NCBI RefSeq assembly: GCF_964355755.1 | Contig: NC_092671.1 | Coordinates: 13,372,501 to 13,436,500, forward strand | DNA from: Antedon mediterranea | Taxonomy: Eukaryota; Echinodermata; Crinoidea; Comatulida; Antedonidae | Reading direction: 5' to 3' | Length of the DNA: 64,000 bases | Shown: piece by piece, positions 47,807 to 60,800 of the stretch | Position numbering within the stretch: position 1 is the first letter of the stretch | Layout of the letters: the number at the start of each line of letters is the position of its first letter | Made by a program: the position numbers and the translations under genes | The notes under the pieces: model-generated | What the model was told of the DNA's origin: nothing | What the model saw: only the letters and a program-made list of their open reading frames with translations | The model's database searches: none

Positions 47807-50800
47807 ATGATAGCGCTACTGGTCAAATGGAGAGTACCTTTAGTAATATCAACAATTGCAATCATTATTACAATGTTATCAATAGATACATTTAATCCAG
47901 GTAAGATGTTAAGTTATATTTTTTTATATATAGGCCAATATTTATTTTATTTAAGATCATAATGTATATAAACGCAACTACAACATTAACATTATGCCGT
48001 ATTTCCGTTGGGAATTATATACAATAATACAGAAATGCAAAATTGCTTACATTTATGGTTGAGCCGTTGAATGTTCAAAGTATACTTTCAAAATTATAAA
48101 TATGATACGTAAGTATAAGGCCATATTACCCCCATACATACATGTGCCAAACCTCGAGCCTACGTCATAACCTATAAAAGACTGTTCCCGGTCATCTAGC
48201 ATTGAATTCCCTGCGGTGGATTTTTTTTTGCCGGGGTGTGCTTGCTACACCGTGGAGAATGCTATTAGTGTTACTGAAGAATATTTGTTAATTTTGTTTA
48301 ATCTCAATCATGCGGTTGATAAAGGAACCGTAGACTAATAGCCTTACTTCACAATTAATCAGACCCCGTACACATATTGCCACAATACTAACAAGAAATA
48401 TCGCCAGTGGATGTGGTTGCATGATATTATTGTCACTAAAAGATTGTATAATCAAGACATCGGATGTGGTAGGCTTATCATTTTAATCGGAGTGGGGGTT
48501 GCTGATCCGAACGACCCCCACATCGGGCCCCACATTCATGATTGTAACAATACATGTCGGTCATTACATGATACTAATACTGTCAATAAAGATAATTATG
48601 CGATATACCTATACAGTCTACTTTACACCTCAGATACGTGTGGAGTAGGCGTAGGCCTACGTACACTAAACACATAAACTTTACGATGTACGGAAACATA
48701 TTTTTCTATGAAAATTGTATCATGTTATCTATCACCATAGGGAATTCCCCTTTAGGTGTATATATCAACCAGAGTCGCTACAATCACTGTACAACGACTA
48801 TTGATGAGTTAGTTGTTTACAATTCAATTCTGACAGTTATCCTTCCGGTTTAACCACCGTATTCAGTTAATATATCGATTAGTTAGAGATTTATAAATGA
48901 AAAGCAACGAAGATCAACAATCGATCAATATCCGGTGATCAATAAAGGAATCGGGTTGTTGACAGGATTATGGAAGGTTCATTGTACACTAATAATATCA
49001 CAGTAATCGATAACATATCAGTATTTACTCAACACTTAGCACAATTAGCCTAGGTGTATTGAAAATGTATGATAAAATTATTATCTTAGGCCTGTATAAT
49101 TCTACTGTACACACGGATACTGATAATACTATTTAAACTTAATAATATAATATAAAATAATTGGTTTCAATTAAATCAATTTTCCACCACTAGGCCTACT
49201 TATGTAATAATTATTACTAATAGGCGGGTAATAGGCCTAAAATAAATGGAGGTTAAATTTTGATTGACGACGCTGAAAAAATGTTAAGAATATGGTGTGA
49301 ATGATGGCCATCCTGTTTATTATTTTAACTTTATACAAAGTACTTTTCTCGGTCTCGACGCGAACGCACGGCTGGTATTAATCGCCCGAACAGCAGGTTG
49401 TGTACTCAAATAAAGGAACAAAATGAACACAAAATCATCGTCCATACATATTTTAAGAATCATAATTCTTTTTGTTTTATAAATAACTTATGAGGTTACG
49501 ATTGCATATGGCGTTGCATACCAACCCAACAGTGTGTTCATTAATCTGTCGCTTTACCTTCGTCGTTCGGTGTAGGTACATTTTAATAAATTCTAAATGA
49601 ACAGAAGTAAAGTTTCTCTTAAATAATTATGATTATATGGATTACAGTACGCCGAGCTTTGGCCCCTGAAGTAGGGCGAGAGACGGCAATTTTGGCTATT
49701 TTAAAACGGCTTCGTGACATCTTTTACGTGTCATATTCAAGTTAAAATATGATTATAAGCTGACATATCTTAACGACCACCTTCCAAGAACAGTTGTTCA
49801 TCTATTATTAGATTGGTGAATATATAGGCCTAATACAAGATCCTGTTCACACTACAACGATGATATGGCTTTGTTTTAAAGGTATATTCTTCTCTTTCAT
49901 GAATCATGGACGATTGTGTGGGTTAAATATGAGATTCAAACTAAGAAACTCTGAATACGATTCGAAAGAGTGCTAAACAAATAGGCCTATTATCGTATAA
50001 TAGAAGTTACCATCTTTGACATAATATCAAATATTCTTTATTCATCGTCATTATCACAAATATACAAAGAAAAAAAACTTAAAACAGATGAAAAACCTTA
50101 AAGTTACGATAAAAAGTCAACACGACATTAGTTATTTCTAGATGCAGGTGATATATTCTGACATTTATGCCAACATTTTACCTCACACCTAAAAAAACAA
50201 TGAGTAGGATATATATGCAGCAGAAGAAGATAGAGGGTGCACGACATATGCACGACAATTGTCTGCATAGTCATTTTTCTCAATAGATTCGTTTTACCCC
50301 AGTATTAATCGTTTTCGGATGACTCGAAACTTTGGTGTGACATCGCATGACCTTGGATGTCTCCTCTCGATATCGGATTCATACCCAGACTATTCTCGGA
50401 AATAATTTACGAAAACCCCACAATAGCAAACTCAACACAAAGTATCACCACACAATATGTACCGTAAGTGATTATATTTCGTACCGCACAGGTGGGAGGC
50501 CAAGAGAAGATTACCTCATCAAAAACCGATCATTTGCCTCTCAAAAGACTCGTTCGATCAAAAAGAAAAGGCTAACATTTTGATGATTTTATATCAGTAT
50601 TCCTGTGCGTATTTCACTGAGCCCAGTGGGTGTAATTCACTTTGTCGTTTTAAATTATAAACATATTCAGAGAGTGACTATAAATTATATTTTAGGAGTA
50701 AAATTCTGGCGGTTTAATGTTTCAATGTTAAAATGCAACAGCCTATCATCATGAAATAGTTTAACAGTAAAAAGGTAAGCGGAGTTTTGGAGGTTTCCTT

Positions 50801-53800
50801 TGTTTTTACATTATTTTTTTCGATCTACTGTCCCACAGGTTCTTAAAACTACAATATGATTCTAGATACTCAAACAAATTATTCTTAAAATTCAACGAGT
50901 CTTCCATGAAAACTGGTTTACTGAGAGATAATATATCAAAATTTAATTCAACTTTATCATAACCAATCACCTAATATTTTCACATTAAAATTAAAGGCCT
51001 ATATTACGTGGCACACGCTCAACAAATCAATATAGGTGAACCCAGAACAAAAGTAAAAGAATTAAGATAGAAGCATAGACCTATACGATTTAGGACTATT
51101 AAAATCCCATGGTTGTAGGCCAATTTCCTGTACCGTATCAGTGTTATAAGCCTACTGAACGCATAAAACTGACAGGTACAGTAGAATTGTAGATATTCGT
51201 CACATTGAAAATTGAATGGTAGTGAAACCTTTAAATCTATTGACCAGCCACTGCTGGTATTATTGCCATTATATAGGGCTAACATAAAACAACAATTAGC
51301 AGATAGTTAAATAAACCTTCAGAAACAGTGAAACTGTATAGAAATAGAAGGACTCATTAGTGAAATGTCTAAAATTGTGCCATTGTGTCCCTCGAAGAGC
51401 GACTCAAGTAATGTGTGAGCGTTCAGTGGGCGCCAGAAATTAGAAAATATAATTCAATATTTATTGGCGATTAATATCGCGTTTCGTATCGTCCAAGTTC
51501 GCGGAATAAATGAGTCACTTTGTAACTTTATGTCCAATAGAAGGTTAAGCTCTAAAAAAACCAACGGCGCTAACCTTTGCTTGCCAATCTGGAACGAATT
51601 TATTTTCCATTGGTCATAAATCCCGTAGAACGAAAAAGACAAATTAACGATCTGTACAACACAATACAGCACTATCTCAATATAAACTTTGAATTTCATT
51701 TGCGACAATAAAATGGAATGGTAATGATGTATTTTATACCTAAATAATTGACTTTTTTTAGAAAGCATCAAGGGTAAACGTGTACTGATCACGGGAGGCA
51801 GTAGTGGTATCGGTGAAGCAGTGGCTTATAAGTTTTGCAGCTTAGGAGCAAAAGTGTTGCTGACTGCTCGTGGCGAAGCAAGATTACAAGAAGTAAAGTT
51901 ACATTCACCCTTGTTCCGGAACGGAAGACGGCGCCGTTTTGTAGAAAACCATCGTCTTTCGTTCCGTGAAACGCAGCAATTGTCCAGTTAGTTTGAATTA
52001 ATATACTGTGCCAATTTATAAATCAGATTAATGATTTCTGTTATTATTATGCAGGAAAATATTTATTTATAAAAGTTGAGGAAAAAAGGAATGTTTTTAC
52101 TTTAATATTCGTAAATAAAGTTTAGTCATCGGTGGTTATTTTTTTGTCCAAGAACAAGATGGAAAATGTCCAGACCTCAGAAGCAAGGGTCATTTAAAAC
52201 AAATAATTGTTATTGTGTGATGGCCAGTGTCATGTTTACACGGTCCCAGTAATTTTATCATGCGTATAATTCTTTTTCATATTTGAAGGCTGTAAAACAA
52301 TGTAAAATACTGGGCGCCGAAGCTGCGTATTACCTACCGCTTGATATGGCAATACCAAACAACACGAGAAAATTAGTAGACGAAGCTGAAAGAAGATTTG
52401 GCGGCATCGACTATCTTGTCTTAAATCACGTCATACCATACAAATTTGAATTCTGGGAAGGGGACTTGGAATACCTTGACCGAACTATGACGGTAAACTT
52501 CGCAGCGTATGTTGCGTTGGCAACGTTTGCAACACCGGTTCTTCATCGGAGCAAAGGGAGGATAGTGGTTGTATCGTCATTATCTGGTGATTACATTTCT
52601 ATGAAAATATTAAATTATTAATGATATGCACAACAGGTTGTTGGCTCCCATATAATCTGTTTAAGCCAGAGTCTAGACTACTAAAGCTTGGTTCCCACTA
52701 GAACGTAACGCAAGGACGTAAACGCAACGCAAGCGTTTTAACCAATGTCAAGCGAAGTTATATACAGTTAGCAATCACAAGCGAATAAGCCATCGCTTGT
52801 GATTTTGGTCAATTCACTTGCGTTGCGTTACGTCCTTGTGTTGCGTCGCTAGTGGGAACCAAGCTTTAGAAACCAATCTTACTGCTTGAAGATACAGATG
52901 TACAAACTATACAACGCATATGATATGTAGTGCACCTCTATAGCTTGGTTCCCACTAGAACGTAACGCAAGGACGTAAACGCAACGCAAGCGTTTTAACC
53001 AATGACAAGCGAAGTTATAGACAGTTAGCAATCACAAGCGAATAAGCCATCGCTTGTGATTGGTTAATTCACTTGCGTTGCGTTACGTCGTTGTGTTGCG
53101 TCGCTAGTGGGAACCAAGCTTATGGTGAAACTGCAGTGACAAATGCATGTAAATTGGTTTACTTTACAAGTGGGTGGTATTTATATATTGTACTACGATG
53201 ATAATACATAATATAACCTTTAATCTTTTACCATGTTTACAGGAAAGGTACCACTTCCGCGTGTAGCCGCATACAGCGCATCTAAGTTTGCTATAAATGG
53301 GTTTTTTGGTGCATTACGTCAGGAGCATAAAATGAAAGGAATTGACGTATCTGTGACGCTTTGCATTATAGGTAAAAATATTTTTTGACATTCACTGCAC
53401 ATTAATCATTTTGATGACGATAGTGATACTGATAATGATTATTGATATGGCAATGACAATTGATGATAATGATGATGGTGATAATGACGCCACCCAGTAA
53501 TAGTGACAATGATGACGGTGATGATAATAGTATGATAACAGACAATGACGACACAGTAACTATAACTATAATTACACTATACTATCCTACTATAGTACTA
53601 TACAGTAATACATTTCTGAAACTTACAACATAAACTATTTTCTCTAGGTCCTGTCGCAACCGAATCAGCACTGACAAGTTCCGCCGGTTTCGTTGATAAA
53701 CGCATCTTTTTCACGTCATCTTCTGATACAGCGTATAAGATCGTAGAAGCAGGTAATTTACGATGGCGTGAGATTCATTATCCAAAGTCTTTAACGATAT

Positions 53801-53877
53801 TGCCGGTACTACTGCGGGATATTGCACCCTGGTTCACCGAATGGTGCACATCATTAAGTAGTGCAGCGAAAACATAG
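47807..53877 (+). CDS. Membrane-anchored short-chain dehydrogenase, 11-beta-hydroxysteroid dehydrogenase 1-like
   Basis: Exons: 47807-47900, 51762-51892, 52289-52586, 53243-53371, 53648-53877 (stop TAG 53875); 882 nt, 293 aa, near the size of human HSD11B1. Residues about 9-25 are hydrophobic ([14 protein letters not shown]), a likely ER signal anchor. The cofactor motif TGGSSGIG, the LNHVIP strand segment, the catalytic Ser in VVVSSLSG and YSASK are all present, followed by [13 protein letters not shown] as in the HSD11B1 group. The family interconverts hydroxyl and keto groups with NAD(P)H, commonly on steroids or retinoids; the substrate here is not readable. Intron 1 is 3.9 kb and intron 3 carries two near-identical MITEs. 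The last 59 coding bases and the stop belong to a 76-bp tandem array continuing downstream. Candidate poly(A) signals are near 54329 and 54690. Confidence 0.9.
47901..51761. other. Intron 1 of the SDR gene
   Basis: 3.9 kb with no recognisable exon. Frames at 48411-48853 and 50347-50583 lack family features and splice support. TAGGCCTA octamers cluster here (48652, 49191, 49232, 49825, 49982). Confidence 0.55.
52684..52866. mobile_element. MITE copy 1 in intron 3 of the SDR gene
   Basis: Starts AAGCTTGGTTCCCACTAG and ends with the inverted CTAGTGGGAACCAAGCTT, about 180 bp. Inner arms (ACGTAACGCAAGGACGTAA against TTGCGTTACGTCC) are also complementary. It may be flanked by TA. It is nearly identical to the next element 75 bp downstream. 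Confidence 0.85.
52941..53122. mobile_element. MITE copy 2 in intron 3 of the SDR gene
   Basis: Same length, orientation and sequence as the element at 52684-52866 apart from a few substitutions and a 2-base difference near CTTGTGATT. The pair is separated by about 75 bp of unrelated DNA. Either a recent duplication of the locus or two insertions by a very young family would explain this. Confidence 0.85.
53400..53560. repeat. GAT/GAC-rich simple repeat in SDR intron 4
   Basis: Irregular runs of GATGAT, GATAAT and GATGACG-type triplets fill this part of the intron between exons 4 and 5. It is low-complexity DNA, not coding. Confidence 0.6.
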
Positions 53878-54075
53878 CAGTTCTATGGTGCGAAATATTG
53901 CACCCTGGTTCACCGAATGGTGCACATCATTACGTAGAGCAGCGAAAACATAACAGTTCTATGGTGCGGGATATTGCACCCTGGTTCACCGATTGGTGCA
54001 CATCATTAAGTAGAGCAGCGAAAACAACAGTTCTATGGTGCGGGATATTGCACCATGGTTTATTGAATGATGCAT
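53815..54075 (+). repeat. 76-bp tandem repeat spanning the SDR stop codon
   Basis: The text ATATTGCACCCTGGTTCACC begins at 53819, 53895 and 53971, and a degenerate fourth copy (ATATTGCACCATGG) begins at 54045; spacings are 76, 76 and 74. Unit 1 contains the end of the SDR coding sequence and its TAG. Unit 2 carries TAA at the same place. A 2-base deletion in unit 3 removes that stop. Downstream units are 3' UTR. Confidence 0.9.
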
Positions 54076-54837
54076 ATTTTTAAGCAAATTGAATTTCTAG
54101 TTTTGTGCCTTGTAACTAAATTAGAGTTTCCATTGTATGTAATATTTATACACTACCCACCAAAAACCAATGTTTTTTTTTATAAAACTTTAAAAAATTA
54201 TTTGCATTGTGACAATGAGTGTGGAATTTTAACAAGTAATCTTGTTGAATCACTTAACAGTAAACCCTGTATAGTTCAGGTGTGTAAATTACTAATGATT
54301 TTTGTACAAAAAATGAACAATATTTTATAAATAAAATTGTGCAAGGAATTACTGTACATTGTTTTTTTTACCACATTGACTTATTTTCAACGAGAGCATC
54401 AATGACGCAATACACAGTTAAAGCGCAGCTGCCGAAAGTGTATATTACGATAGATACAACAAGTTGTGAAAACGTTTATTTCATAGTTTACCAAACCCTT
54501 GCTGACAAATCGTTTCATACTGTAATTGTTGTAGGTGCAATAATACCTTGTTCCAACAAATGGCTGCCGTGGGTCCGTAGAGGACCTAATCCGAATCTCC
54601 TCAGTTTCCAGTTAAGCTTGAGGACAAATATGAATACCTTTACCTTTAGTCTAAAAAGTCTCACTTCATAGTACAGTATTGGGTTTTTCAATAAACCAGA
54701 AATTGTGAACTGTTGAACTGTTACAAACCAAGATATACATTTTTTATTTTTTTTTTAAACTTTGGATGAATTTATACTTTTGTGTAGGAAATTATTCAAA
54801 TTGTAAAAACAAAATATGTATAAAATACGAAATACAT
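54076..54837. other. 3' UTR and convergent spacer between SDR and TTI2-like genes
   Basis: Contains a repeat fragment (GCTGCCGTGGGTCCGTAG at about 54560) also present near 58090, candidate plus-strand poly(A) signals AATAAA at 54329 and 54690, and a minus-strand AATAAA (TTTATT at 54743) suited to the TTI2-like gene. The frame at 54339-54671 is not supported as a gene. Confidence 0.5.
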
Positions 54838-57800
54838 TTAAGTACATACAATTTGATTAACACATTCTACAAACTGTGGAATGCTTTTCACTTCTGATTC
54901 TACAACTTGCTTCAGATCTCTATTCACTGAATCATAACAGCAAACTTGCAGATTTCTTATTGTTTTTACAACAGAATTCTGGATTTCTTTTGTTACTGCA
55001 AGAAAGGTTGAAAATAAATGATTAATTATCAATGTGTACTTTACTATACAATATTGTTTAAAGGTTCATCTCTAGAAGTTTTTTGTAGCATAACAAAAGA
55101 AACGATAAGACATTCTCAACCATACTTCTTTTTGGAAACACTGTACACGTTTCACATGTACACTGTTTGTACAAACAATTAATTGGGTTTTTTCACATCT
55201 TTTTCAGTATCATTTGTTGATGTGCAAAGTTACAAGTTTGATGCGAGATTGTGGGTTTATTTTAAAACTAAAATACATTAACAGGGGAAAATCATTTGTT
55301 TTATATATAAAACTTATTAATATCTAATGTCCTTTTTTTCTTGAATTTTAACAGATTTTTTTTACCAAATACCAAAGGTTCTAAATATCTAACTTTACTA
55401 GTACAGTGAATGTTAACATAACAACAGTATTCATAATTAATCTTTTAGTGAGAACACTAAATTAGCAATTAGTAACAATAAAATGAAAATAACAAAGTAA
55501 TGGATCAGAAGCTACCAGTAAACCTTTTTTTATACTTTTGTTTTAGATGCACATTCATGTGTGCAACTGACGCAAAGGTTTTAGTAAACCCTAACACTAA
55601 CAGTATGAAAATTAACCTAAAGCAACAGTAAGTCCAGTAAGTGGTTACACTTGACCATCACATATAATGTGGATTTAATCCTTCACTTATCTATTTCAAT
55701 TACAATTATCTCAAGATGCCATGAAGTCTAAGACAAAATTATTAAACTGGATAAATCAACAAAAAATCATACAGTGAATTAGTTTCAACATGAAAAACAA
55801 TAATTGATTAAATTTCTAAATGAAAGGCTTTACTTTCAAGGTTGTATTACTAATTACTAGCCATCTGTATTCCAGAATATCACTTTAAAAAAATAGAATA
55901 AGAAGAATAAAATAAACAGTTTTTTATTTAATAAAAATACAGTACTAAAAACAAGTGAGTGAGATATTTCTATGTAGGCCTATTGTTAGAGTTACTAAAG
56001 TACAGAGTAGTAGGCTTGTTTCTATAGTGAGATGTATCTCTCTCTGTTTGTACAATTAGGAACAAAAATAAGAACATTTTGAATTTTAGAAAATGGTTAA
56101 AAAAAACCTGACCCTGAGGAAAAATTTACGAGTTCTGTGTTTTAAAATTTTATTACTTGAAATATTTGTATATTAGGCAATGTACAGTACAAATTAACAT
56201 GGGTTTTTTTCACATTTTTTCAGTATCATTTGTTGATGTGTAAAGTTGAAAGTTTGATGTGAGATTGTAGGTTTATTTTAGAACTAAAATACATTAACAG
56301 GGGAAAATCATTTTTCCATATATATTTAAAACTCATTAATATCTAATGTCCTTTTTTTCTTGAATTTCAAAAGATTTTTTTATCAAACACCAAAAGGTTA
56401 TAAACTTATTACCAACAGGTGGACACAATATTAAATGAACTCATCATGTGTTATACATTGGGTTTATTTAAATGCTACATACATAGCCTTGAACTTTAAT
56501 ACTTAAAATTCCCAATAAATGGTCTAGGGGCACAATCCTTTGCACCTAAGGCATAGGCGATTACCACAGAAACAAATCAGTTATGTGAGAAATTAAAGCA
56601 TAAAGACAAGTAGCCTATGCAAATATAAATGTGGGTTTTTTTTATTTCATACACATAATTTGCCCATATACAGGATGGATAAACTTCCATCATGCTTTAT
56701 ACCCTTTGAGGCTTACTTACGGAGGCCGTGTTCAACACTAGCACTAGCTCAGAATTGAACCCTAGATCTTGTGATTAGAAGGCAAACAACATGCTGACTA
56801 AGTCATGTCAACTGATTCTGGGATCTACAACTGTAATAATTTAACAGAGAATATATTTTGTTTTGTGGCTAAAATGTTACCACAACAATAATGATAAATT
56901 GATTTAGCGAAGTGAAGTCATGAATTTATTTTAACATTTTGAAAATGGCATTTGTCAAGGATGTTTCCATGGAAACATCTTTATCCAACATTAATGCCAG
57001 ACAAGCCACATAAAAAGGAATACTGCAAATTTTATTTCAGTTTTCGAAACAAAATATGTTACTGGTTCATTAACTGGCCATTAAAGGTCCTATAAGAATT
57101 TCTGTCATCTATAATAACAAAAACTAAAATCACAGAATCTTATTCAAAAAATCCAATTAATGTTAACCCTGATATAAAGCCCAGAATGTAGCTGTTTTTT
57201 AAATCAAATCATAAAATATTATGTATGATAAAGAATCAATAATATACAGAAATGAAGATGTTAAGAAAATGTAAACAAATTGTTCTGGTTTCCTTTGAAC
57301 TGTATAACCATACATATACTTGTTGTGACCTGTTTTAAATTAGGCTAATATTCAAAACTCAATAACAAATTATACCTTTATACTTGGTGGCAAAAACAGA
57401 ATAAAGCAACTAATATTTGCAGCTACTTGATGAATTTCTTTTTACAAATGGATCTTTAGTAATTGTCGGTGCAACGGTAAAATAAAACAACTACTAAATG
57501 TATACAGTAAACTATGCAATTTATTCCAAGTGAATCAAGTGAGAATTCTCAATAAATAGATAAAATATACACAATATTTGATAAGACAATGCAATAAACG
57601 GTGTAGCTAAGATGCTGGTTGAGAAAAGAGTGTGTTAATAATGTGGTCAGTGCATGGTAATATTGGGCTTGGCCCATCTCATCTGACCAATTAGGATTAA
57701 GAGAATTAATGTGGTTTTCTGTTTGGTCGTGTTTATACACGCAGTGCATGCTAGGATAAAAGGTCAAATCGTTGATCGCGCTTGAATTGGCTGAGTTGTC

Positions 57801-60800
57801 AACAATCATCGTCGCCTCCTCGCTGTCCGATGTATTCGCGCGGTTTTTACCATTTTCATTATTGTATTCGTTCACGTTTGCATTGTTGTTTATTTTGTTC
57901 TCGGTTCATTTAAATTAATAAAAGTTATTTTAAGGGTTTCATTGTTTCATCTATACACTATGGAAGAAGATGCCATTTTTGCGATGTTATTTTTTATTCT
58001 GTTTGGAGTGGGAAACGATAGTAGAGGCCTACTAAGATCGAATAAGATGCTTTACTCTCATTGCCTAATCTGGTAGGCGCTGCACTGCTGGCTGCCGTGG
58101 GTCCGTGGAGGGCCTAATCCGAATTTCCTCACTGAGGACAAATAATAATACAAAATACAATACAAAATAAAATACTAGTACTACCACTACGAGTTGGCCC
58201 CACTAGGCTAGGCGTAAGAAAGACGTGGTAGGAGGATGATTGCTGGCAGCGAAGCAGCAATAAATGGGCCCAATCTTGTTAGCAATGTCGCATGACATGA
58301 TTGATATTACGACCTGTTTTAACGAGAGGTCAAAATATACCCTGAGGACACTTCCAACACGGTAACGGCGACCGGGAATCCACCAAATTTTAGGATTCAG
58401 CCAAGTAGCCTTTTTTGCAATTAAAATCTCATTACACGGAATCTCTTTGTTGTTATACAACACACTTTTCGTAGGCGTGTAGAATATGCGTGTAATAGCG
58501 TGTTGTATAAACGCGCCCTTAGAGTTATTAGCATTCTTAAAATCCATTAGCTAGAAAAGTGAAGGTAATCTGTCAATGTGAGGTTAAATAAAGAGATATA
58601 TAGAGGATGTATAATCAAATTAAAAGTAAATGTTGAATTGTTTAAAAGCTATGTGGTAGGTCTGCTACAGATCATTAAAAAGTTGATTATTAAAATAATT
58701 TCCATACGTTTGTCCTTTCCTAATCCTTACTATTATTAACTCATGTTAATATAATGTTAATCAGAAAAACTGCATAACAAAAAACCTCATAATAATAGAA
58801 CATTTTTAAAATACATAAATTACTCTGGTGAATAATAAAATAAATATAATCCTACCTGCATTACTCTCATTAAAACCTTGTAAGCATGAATCATATAAAA
58901 GTCTAAGAAGAGCTTTAAGTAGAACATTTGTGTGTCTTGTTAAACTAAAATAAGGGGGAAAGAAATGCATTTGATTTGATTTATTTTACAATTGGCCTCA
59001 CTTCAGGATTGTATAAACATAAGAATAATAATAAAAGAAAACTGGTCACATAAAAATGTATTTACCAAAATAAATAAGAATATACAATAAAAATTGAATC
59101 TAATGAGAAATTATTCCCAAATTAAAAGGCAAATTTCTATTGATATTAAAATACAATACCAATTTGTGAATTTGTTGATAATAACATGACATTTTCATTA
59201 ATGTAGAATTACTTCAATCACATTCTGTCTTACATACACAGTATGTTGGAAAAAAGTCATGAGGTTAAAGACGGTGGGGTTAAATGTTATAAATAAATAG
59301 AGCAACGGAATTTTCAGTTACATAGTAATACATTAGGAATAATTGAATATTATAATTATTATAACTAAGCTATTTTTCAACAGATTATATATTGATGAGA
59401 AATCATAGGAAATTTAAATCGCAAATCAGATAAAAACAAATTCTGAACTAGAAAAATCGACAGTTCATTATAGAGAACAGGAATTACTAATCATGTAACC
59501 GGCACCTTAAGTATTAATAATCTATAACAAAATCACTCATAAATTAAGAAAGTTCATTTTTCATTTGTAATACTGAACAGATACCGCAAAAAATAATCAT
59601 AAAATAATGGACTAACACGTTGAAACCATTGGAGCTTGACCTAGCGCTGGTTGGTCCAGTTTGCATAAACCCTGGGGTATTTGTAGCACATTCTTTTAAT
59701 TAGACTGAAATTACCTTGAGGAGACTGGCAGCACATAGCATGTGTTAGCATTAATACTGTAGGGGTAGTTTCTGTTGTTTAAACAGGAATTAGATTTTAA
59801 GATAGCTCAAAATTTAGCCCCAAGTCTTAAAAATATAGGTTGAGTTGATTAGTAAAACCATTAATCCACTTTACTTATTACTCATAATTTTGTAAGCCTA
59901 GTTATTATGGCAAGTTTAACATAAAATGTGGTAAACAAACACTTTAAATCTAAGATTAAGAAAGCTGTATATGCTACTAATATTATTATGTAACCACGTT
60001 TTCTATCCTATGCTTCTGCTCTGCTCTCCTGAAACAGTTTATAAATTGAGTATACTTTCATATACTAAACTTTTCTATTGGCAATCTAAACACTTAATTT
60101 AACTGTTACTTTGAAAACGCAATTAAAACTTTTCTTTTTACATTGGTTGCATTTCTCTTTAACATAAATTTATTCACATACATGTACTATTTAATTTACA
60201 TACCAGAAACATATCTCTAAGCGTGTTATTAAAATATTAAGAAATGAATAATAAATATCATACCGAGATCCAATGACTTGTACAAGTTTGTTTGTTAATT
60301 GCAATGTAGCCAGTCTTCCTTTCTCTTCTTGTCCATCACTAACTTCAAGATAACTACTTATAATTCGTAGCAAGATCTATTATAATATAATTTATAATTT
60401 ATACACATGCTTGTAGTAAAATTAGTCTAAATCACAAACAGCATTAAGACACACAATATTTTTTTTTTACCAGAGAATTCTTATGTAGGAGAATTTTACA
60501 GTAGGCGGAGGTATGCACTCTCTGAGTTGCTTTCTAGTTATTACTGTATTTAATGTCTATGTATCACTAAATGTACATACATATTTTTTTTTATTTGTTT
60601 GGTTATAACGTTTATTTGTATGTAGTTGAAGTTGACTGCACAACTAATGAGTGTGTTGCCACTGATCCTAAAGTGTCTTGTCAATAAAGCTATTTATTAT
60701 TACTAATAGTAATACTAGGTATTCTTAAAACGAGGAAAGTACAAATGAACTGAGAATTATTTGTTATTAATTTACATCAGTAATTGAAAAATTCCATCAT

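Larger units (their letters stand above)
54996..58855. other. Large last intron of the TTI2-like gene
   Basis: 3.9 kb, mostly AT-rich. It contains a direct repeat (text from TGGGTTTTTTCACATC through CATTAACAGGGGAAAATCA at about 55185-55300, again at about 56200-56310), a tRNA-like SINE piece near 56720-56830, unexplained GC-richer open frames at 57549-58547, and a retroposon-like tail near 58085. Confidence 0.5.

Noticed and set aside
48411-48853. Two adjoining open frames in SDR intron 1
   Set aside because: No recognised domain; the stretch includes a chance hairpin (GTGGGGGTT / GACCCCCAC) and no paired splice sites.
54339-54671. 110-codon plus-strand frame downstream of SDR
   Set aside because: Its end is made of the dispersed GCTGCCGTGGGTCC repeat also found at 58090, so a real gene is unlikely.
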